A program made the position numbers and the translations under genes. From Paracoccaceae bacterium (lineage in GTDB: Bacteria; Pseudomonadota; Alphaproteobacteria; Rhodobacterales; Rhodobacteraceae), in assembly GCA_024644285.1 (NCBI GenBank), contig JAHELH010000056.1, positions 1 through 10,624 of the forward strand: a DNA stretch of 10,624 nt. The letters are read 5' to 3'. How positions within the stretch are numbered: position 1 is the stretch's first letter; each line of letters opens with the position of its first letter. Under the pieces are notes generated by a model. It had not been told where the DNA came from and did not search any database. It saw nothing but the letters and a program-made list of their open reading frames with translations. Below are positions 6,618 through 10,624 of the stretch, piece by piece.

Positions 6618-7658
6618 TCAGCCCCCCATCACCGTCCAGCGCGCCCAGAACCCGCCCAGCACCTGGTACTGCGCCAGGAAGGCGACGATGGCGACCCAGG
6701 CGAGGCTCAGAGGCAGGAACACCTTCCAGCCCAGCCGCATCAGCTGGTCGTAGCGGTAGCGCGGCACGATCGCCTTCACCATGGCGAAGAGAAAGAAGAA
6801 GAACGCCATCTTGGCGACCATCCACAGCGGGCTGTCGGGGAGGAACGGGATCGGCGACAGCCAGCCGCCGAAGAACATCAGCGAGATCAGCGCGCACATC
6901 AGGAAGATCGCGATGTACTCGCCGGCCATGAACAGCAGGAACGGGGTGGACGAGTATTCCACCTGGTAGCCCGCCACCAGTTCGGATTCCGCTTCCGGCA
7001 GGTCGAAGGGCGGGCGGTTGGTCTCGGCCAGCGTCGAGATGAAGAACAGCGCCACCATCGGCAGGTGCGGCAGCCAGTACCAGTTGAACAGCCCCCAGTC
7101 GCCATCCTGCGCGCGCACGATGTCGCCGAAGTTCAAGGACCCGGTCGAGATAATCACGCCGACGATAATAAAGCCGATCGAGACCTCGTAGGAGATCATC
7201 TGCGCGGCAGAGCGCAAGCTGCCCAGGAACGGATATTTCGAGTTCGACGCCCAGCCGCCCATGATCACGCCGTAGACCTCCAGCGACGAGACCGCGAAGA
7301 CATAGAGGATCGCGACGTTGATGTCGGCCAGCACCCAGTTGTCGCTGAATGGGATCACCGCCCAGGCGATCATCGCCAGCACGAAGCTGGTCATCGGCGC
7401 CAGCATGAACACCGCCCGGTCGGCGCCGGCCGGGATCACCACCTCCTTGACCACGTATTTCAGCGCATCGGCCACCGATTGCAGCAGGCCGAAGACGCCG
7501 ACGACGTTGGGGCCGCGGCGCATCTGCACCGCCGCCCAGACCTTGCGGTCGCCATAGACGAGAAACAGGAGGCTGATCATCACGAAACCGATGACCAGCA
7601 GGCTTTGGGCCGCGATGATCAGTCCGATGCCCAGGCCGGTTTCAAAGAAGTCGTCCAT
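6618..7658 (-). CDS. nuoH: NADH-quinone oxidoreductase subunit H (NuoH)
   Basis: This 346-residue membrane subunit is homologous to mitochondrial ND1. It forms much of the quinone access chamber and the junction with the hydrophilic arm. It shows GDRKVWAAVQMRRGPNVVG at about 36-54 and the signature loop AETNRPPFDLPEAESELVAG at 211-230. That loop holds the acidic Glu/Asp cluster (Glu212, Asp219, Glu222, 224, 226) which links quinone chemistry to the proton path. YQVEYSS follows, and then further membrane helices. About eight hydrophobic helices are visible and the length is typical for alphaproteobacteria. The ATG is 6 bases after the lipoprotein gene's TGA, and the ribosome binding site (GAGGAC) overlaps that stop. 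The stop is TGA at 6620-6618. Confidence 0.98.
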   Translation of the reverse strand: MDDFFETGLGIGLIIAAQSLLVIGFVMISLLFLVYGDRKVWAAVQMRRGPNVVGVFGLLQSVADALKYVVKEVVIPAGADRAVFMLAPMTSFVLAMIAWAVIPFSDNWVLADINVAILYVFAVSSLEVYGVIMGGWASNSKYPFLGSLRSAAQMISYEVSIGFIIVGVIISTGSLNFGDIVRAQDGDWGLFNWYWLPHLPMVALFFISTLAETNRPPFDLPEAESELVAGYQVEYSSTPFLLFMAGEYIAIFLMCALISLMFFGGWLSPIPFLPDSPLWMVAKMAFFFFLFAMVKAIVPRYRYDQLMRLGWKVFLPLSLAWVAIVAFLAQYQVLGGFWARWTVMGG

Positions 7659-7664
7659 GCGTCC

Positions 7665-8075
7665 TCACACCGTGGGTATGCCTTGTTCCGCGCAGTGCGC
7701 CACCGTGACCTCGGCGTCGATCGTCCTTTCGCCGCGAGGCAGCGCAGGTGATATCGTGTAAACCGCATCTCCCCGCCAAACGCCACCCTCTTCGACGATA
7801 TTTGTGCGCAGGTGGCGGGCGAAACCATAGCCCCGGATCAAGGCATATTGCGCCGCGGCGCATTCGGCATAGGCCGCCACGTCGGCGCGGTCGCGGGCGC
7901 CGCGCATCTGGACAAGAAAACTGACCAGATCGCCGTCGAGCAGCCGGGTCTCGATCCCCTGGTAGGCCGGGGTGAACGGCGCGGGATCGGGCGTGCCGGA
8001 ACCGTTCGGCGCGCAGGATGCAAGCCCGGCGCACAGGACCGGCACCGCCAACCGGCGCAGGCTGTGCCGCCGCAC
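7665..8075 (-). CDS. Putative small lipoprotein between nuoG and nuoH
   Basis: This protein of 136 residues has no function I recognise. It begins MRRHSLRRLAVPVLCAGLAS, which is a basic N-region and a hydrophobic core, ending in a lipobox-like L-A-S-C with Cys21 as the predicted lipidated residue. Residues 22-35 are Pro/Gly-rich (APNGSGTPDPAPF), typical of a linker after the anchor. The rest reads as a small alpha/beta domain with Cys72 and Cys127, which could pair in the periplasm. The start is GTG at 8075, two bases beyond the nuoG stop, with only a weak GCGGA-type ribosome binding site, so it is probably translationally coupled to nuoG. TTG and GTG codons 8 and 10 codons later are alternative starts but would damage the signal sequence. 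It ends 6 bases before nuoH, so it is an integral part of the operon. Confidence 0.8.
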   Translation of the reverse strand: MRRHSLRRLAVPVLCAGLASCAPNGSGTPDPAPFTPAYQGIETRLLDGDLVSFLVQMRGARDRADVAAYAECAAAQYALIRGYGFARHLRTNIVEEGGVWRGDAVYTISPALPRGERTIDAEVTVAHCAEQGIPTV

Positions 8076-8076
8076 G

Positions 8077-10095
8077 CTATTCCGCCGCGATCGGCGTCTC
8101 GGCGCGGGCGCGGGCGGCCGCGCTCAGCTCCGCCATCAGGCTCGACGCCCGGGCGATGGGGTTGGTCAGGTAGAAGTCCGCCACCGCCGGCTCGAACCGC
8201 CCGTCACCGGTCTTGTGCACCGGCAGCGGCTGCCAGTCGTTCTCGGGCACCTCGTCGATCCGGCCCATCATCGGGATATCTGCCACGATCTTGCGGCGCA
8301 GCTGCGCCAGGCTGTCGAACGGCAGCGTCGCGTCAAGTTGCGCCGACAGCGCGCGCAGGATCGCCCAGTTCTCCTTGGCCTCGCCGGGGGCAAAACTGGC
8401 CCGCAAGGCCAGTTGCGGGCGGCCTTCGGTATTGACGAACAGGCCCTGCTCCTCGGTATAGGCGGCGCCTGGCAGGATCACGTCGGCGCGGTGCGCGCCG
8501 CGGTCGCCGTGGCTGCCCTGGTAGATCACAAAGGGTCCGGCGGGAATCTCGGTCTCGTCCATCCCCAGGTTATAGACCACCTCGGCCCCGTCCAGCGCCG
8601 CCTCGAGCCCGCCATCGGTCACGCAGCCCGCATCCATCGCGCCCACCCGGCCCGCGGCGGTGTGCAGCACCAGGAATTTCGACTCGGTTTTCTCGGCGAA
8701 TTTCATCGCCTGCGCCAGCACCGCCTCGCCATCCTCGCCGCGCAGCGCGCCCTGCCCGACGATCACCAGCGTCCGCTTGCCAAGCGCGTCGTCATGCGGG
8801 TCTTCGGCCATCTTCGCCAGCGCGGCGCGATCCTCGCCCAGGTGGAAATAGCCGTAGGTCAGATCGACCTTCGGCCCGACCACCCCGACCTTGGCCCCGG
8901 CCAGCCAGGCCTTGCGGATGCGCGCGTTCAGCACCGGCGCCTCGTCGCGCGGGTTGCAACCGATCAGCATGATCGCCTGCGCGCTGTCGATGTCCTCGAT
9001 CCGCGCCGTGCCGACATAGGCCGACCGGTTGCGGGCGGGCAGCTTGGCGCCGTCCACCCGGCTTTCGACGTCGCCGCCCTGCCCCTCGACCAGTTGCTTC
9101 AGCGCATAGGCCGCCTCGACCGGCGCCAGGTCGCCGACCAGCCCGGCGATCTTCTTGCCGCGCATCGCCTCGGCCGCCGCGGCCAGCGCCTCGGCCCATG
9201 TCGCGGGCCGCAGCTTGCCGTTCTCGCGCACGTAAGGCTTGTCCAGCCGCTGCCGCCGCAGCCCGTCCCAGACGAACCGTGTCTTGTCGGAAATCCATTC
9301 CTCGTTGATGCCGTCGTGGTTGCGCGGCAAGAAGCGCATCACCTCGCGGCCCTTGCAGTCCACCCTGATGTTCGAGCCCAGCGCGTCCATCACGTCGATG
9401 CTCTCGGTCTTGGTCAGCTCCCACGGCCGGGCGGTGAAGGCATAGGGCTTCGACACCAGCGCGCCCACCGGGCACAGGTCGATGATGTTGCCCTGCAGGT
9501 TCGAATCCAGCGTCTCGCCCAGATAGGCGGTGATCTCGGCATCCTCGCCGCGCCCGGTCTGGCCCATCACGCTGATGCCCGCCACCTCGGTGGTGAACCG
9601 GACGCAGCGCGTGCAGGAGATGCAGCGCGTCATGTGGGTCTCGACCAGCGGCCCAAGATCAAGGTCCTCTGTTGCCCGCTTGGGCTCTCGGTAGCGGCTG
9701 AAATCCACCCCGTAAGCCATTGCCTGGTCTTGCAGATCGCATTCGCCGCCCTGGTCGCAGATCGGGCAGTCCAGCGGGTGGTTGATCAGCAGGAATTCCA
9801 TCACCCCTTCGCGCGCCTTCTTCACCATCGGCGAGTTGGTGCGAACCACCGGCGGCGCACCTTCCGGCCCGGGCCGCAGGTCCTTGACCTGCATCGCGCA
9901 GGACGCGGCCGGCTTCGGCGGGCCGCCCACCACCTCGACCAGGCACATCCGGCAATTGCCGGCGATGGACAGCCGCTCGTGATAGCAGAAGCGCGGCACT
10001 TCGACGCCAGCCTGCTCGCAGGCCTGGATCAGGGTCATCGCCGGATGAACCTCGATTTCCTGGTCGTCGATGATGATTTTGCGAAGGTCACTCAC
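8077..10095 (-). CDS. nuoG: NADH-quinone oxidoreductase subunit G (NuoG)
   Basis: This 672-residue Fe-S subunit of the peripheral arm passes electrons from the NuoE/F module to NuoI. The N-terminal [2Fe-2S] domain has Cys37, Cys48, Cys51 and Cys66 (N1b). His106, Cys110, Cys113 and Cys119 in NHPLDCPICDQGGEC bind N5. Cys158, Cys161 and Cys164 (CISCTRC) and Cys208 (IDLCPVGAL) bind N4. The rest is a molybdopterin-oxidoreductase-like fold without evident cofactor ligands. The extra N7 cluster motif known from E. coli and Thermus is missing: only one cysteine lies in the expected region (VDCKGREVMRF). The mitochondrial and Paracoccus-type proteins lack it in the same way. The start is GTG at 10095, preceded by AAGGAG with a 6-base spacer. 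The stop is TAG at 8079-8077. Confidence 0.97.
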   Translation of the reverse strand: MSDLRKIIIDDQEIEVHPAMTLIQACEQAGVEVPRFCYHERLSIAGNCRMCLVEVVGGPPKPAASCAMQVKDLRPGPEGAPPVVRTNSPMVKKAREGVMEFLLINHPLDCPICDQGGECDLQDQAMAYGVDFSRYREPKRATEDLDLGPLVETHMTRCISCTRCVRFTTEVAGISVMGQTGRGEDAEITAYLGETLDSNLQGNIIDLCPVGALVSKPYAFTARPWELTKTESIDVMDALGSNIRVDCKGREVMRFLPRNHDGINEEWISDKTRFVWDGLRRQRLDKPYVRENGKLRPATWAEALAAAAEAMRGKKIAGLVGDLAPVEAAYALKQLVEGQGGDVESRVDGAKLPARNRSAYVGTARIEDIDSAQAIMLIGCNPRDEAPVLNARIRKAWLAGAKVGVVGPKVDLTYGYFHLGEDRAALAKMAEDPHDDALGKRTLVIVGQGALRGEDGEAVLAQAMKFAEKTESKFLVLHTAAGRVGAMDAGCVTDGGLEAALDGAEVVYNLGMDETEIPAGPFVIYQGSHGDRGAHRADVILPGAAYTEEQGLFVNTEGRPQLALRASFAPGEAKENWAILRALSAQLDATLPFDSLAQLRRKIVADIPMMGRIDEVPENDWQPLPVHKTGDGRFEPAVADFYLTNPIARASSLMAELSAAARARAETPIAAE

Positions 10096-10101
10096 TGGCG
10101 G

Positions 10102-10107
10102 CTCCTT
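10102..10107 (-). promoter_or_regulatory. Ribosome binding site for the nuoG GTG start
   Basis: On the minus strand this reads AAGGAG, 6 bases before GTG 10095. It is the best Shine-Dalgarno in the window. It supports the GTG start, which gives the family N-terminus MSDLRKIIIDDQEIEV. Confidence 0.8.
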
Positions 10108-10126
10108 GTGTCGGCGCTTGCGGCGA

Positions 10127-10141
10127 ACTTAGCGGCTAAGT
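10127..10141. repeat. 15-bp palindrome in the nuoG leader (ACTTAGC-G-GCTAAGT)
   Basis: A perfect inverted repeat has 7-base arms and a single central base, and lies 32 bases upstream of the nuoG start codon. It is AT-richer than its surroundings. It could be a dimeric-regulator operator or chance. The one-base spacer is too short to form a stable RNA loop with the full stem. I recognise no specific regulator site. Confidence 0.35.
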
Positions 10142-10202
10142 CCGGCAGGGACAACGCAAAGAGCACGGGCCGGCGGCACCGATTTCCGATCGTCCGACGA
10201 TG

Positions 10203-10234
10203 GCCCGCCGCATTCAGGCGACGAACCGGCGGGC
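10203..10234 (-). terminator. GC-rich hairpin just after the DUF5333-like gene, no U-tract
   Basis: GCCCGCCG at 10203-10210 is complementary to CGGCGGGC at 10227-10234, giving an 8-bp all-GC stem with a 16-base loop. It starts 3 bases beyond the TAA of the upstream gene. No run of T follows on the minus strand, so a classical intrinsic terminator is unlikely. An mRNA 3'-end stabiliser, a partial attenuator or a processing site fits better. CGGCGG at 10171-10176 could compete for the same CCGCCG arm. In sequence this GC-rich, such pairing may also be chance. Confidence 0.3.
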
Positions 10235-10237
10235 GCG

Positions 10238-10624
10238 TTACTTCGCGCTCAGAAGCGAGCCCGTGAACGTGTTCTTCTCGATTTCCTCGCGCCCCAGCCG
10301 GCAGTAGCTTTCCGCGTCGCCTTCGACGACGCCGTTCTGCTTCAGGTAGGCCGCGACCAGCGCATCGCGCTTGGCGCGCGCCGCCCCGTCCTTGGAAATG
10401 GCGCGGAAATCGTCGTCGCTATAGCCCAGCGAGCGGGCGTAATTGGCCAGCTCGTTCAGCTTGAACAGGGCGCGCACCTTGCGCGCGTCGATCGACGGGC
10501 AGTGCTTTTGGATCTGATAGCCCACCTCGCCGGCTACCAGTTCGCCCATCACCCGGGCGTTGTTCTCCAGCGGCGGCAGGGCCGTGGCCGCCGTGGCCGG
10601 GGCCGAGAGGATCAGAGCGGCCAG
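10238..10624 (-). CDS. DUF5333-like secreted protein, 5'-truncated by the window edge
   Basis: The frame is open to the edge of the window, giving 128 visible residues. The first visible part, LAALILSAPATAATALPPLE, reads as the end of a Sec signal peptide with an AxA-type cleavage site, so the true start lies upstream of the window. Internal GTG/ATG codons at 10552 and 10549 are not the start, because the signal sequence continues in frame above them. The mature part is mostly helical and charged, with Cys residues in QKHCPSI and ESYCRLG. Together with LGYSDDDF and the YCRLGREEI ending, these resemble DUF5333, a family I know from Rhodobacteraceae, often near nuo genes. The two cysteines may form a periplasmic disulfide. 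Function is unknown. It ends 142 bases upstream of nuoG on the same strand. Confidence 0.8.
   Translation of the reverse strand: MAALILSAPATAATALPPLENNARVMGELVAGEVGYQIQKHCPSIDARKVRALFKLNELANYARSLGYSDDDFRAISKDGAARAKRDALVAAYLKQNGVVEGDAESYCRLGREEIEKNTFTGSLLSAK

Noticed and set aside
5844..7751. A 635-codon open frame on the plus strand antisense to the methyltransferase gene, nuoH and part of the lipoprotein gene.
   Set aside because: It is a low-information, His/Gln/Arg-rich antisense translation crossing gene boundaries, with no supporting ribosome binding site or domain.
7972..10266. A 764-codon open frame on the plus strand antisense to nuoG.
   Set aside because: It is a shadow frame of a GC-rich gene. 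nuoG with its full Fe-S cysteine set explains the region.

Overview
The window is an almost gap-free block of the respiratory complex I (proton-pumping NADH:quinone oxidoreductase, nuo) operon. Every gene I can support lies on the minus strand, so the biological order runs from high to low coordinates. High GC, GC-rich third positions, NuoI/NuoH/NuoG sequences of the Rhodobacter/Paracoccus/Roseobacter type and a DUF5333-type protein at the upstream edge point to an alphaproteobacterium of the Rhodobacteraceae/Rhodobacterales. I cannot name the genus.

Layout in transcription order: a 5'-truncated, secreted DUF5333-like protein (10624-10238); a 142-bp leader with a small palindrome and a GC hairpin (10237-10096); nuoG (10095-8077); a small putative lipoprotein (8075-7665); nuoH (7658-6618); a class I SAM methyltransferase-like gene (6611-5847); nuoI (5845-5354); a carboxymuconolactone-decarboxylase-like gene without catalytic cysteines (5357-4950); nuoJ (4953-4339); a 38-residue single-membrane-segment small ORF (4330-4214); nuoK (4227-3922); nuoL with a long His/Asp/Glu-rich insert (3916-1709); nuoM (1709-150); and the first 49 codons of nuoN (148-1), which runs off the window.

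NuoG carries electrons from the NADH-oxidising module through its Fe-S clusters. NuoI relays them towards the quinone site at the membrane interface, which involves NuoH. NuoJ, K, L, M and N form the proton-pumping membrane arm. From nuoG downward, junctions are 1 to 8 nt apart or overlap (ATGA, TGATG, or a 14-nt overlap at nuoK), with ribosome binding sites inside the preceding gene. This indicates one mRNA with strong translational coupling. The only real intergenic space is the 142 bp before nuoG.

The core subunits are ordinary. The accessory content is the interesting part: five non-nuo genes lie in or beside the cluster (DUF5333-like protein, lipoprotein, methyltransferase, CMD-like protein and a tiny membrane peptide). 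The methyltransferase between nuoH and nuoI and the small ORF between nuoJ and nuoK most deserve a second look. Both are coupled tightly enough to be co-expressed with complex I, and neither is a core subunit. I saw no mobile elements, CRISPR arrays, tRNA or rRNA genes.
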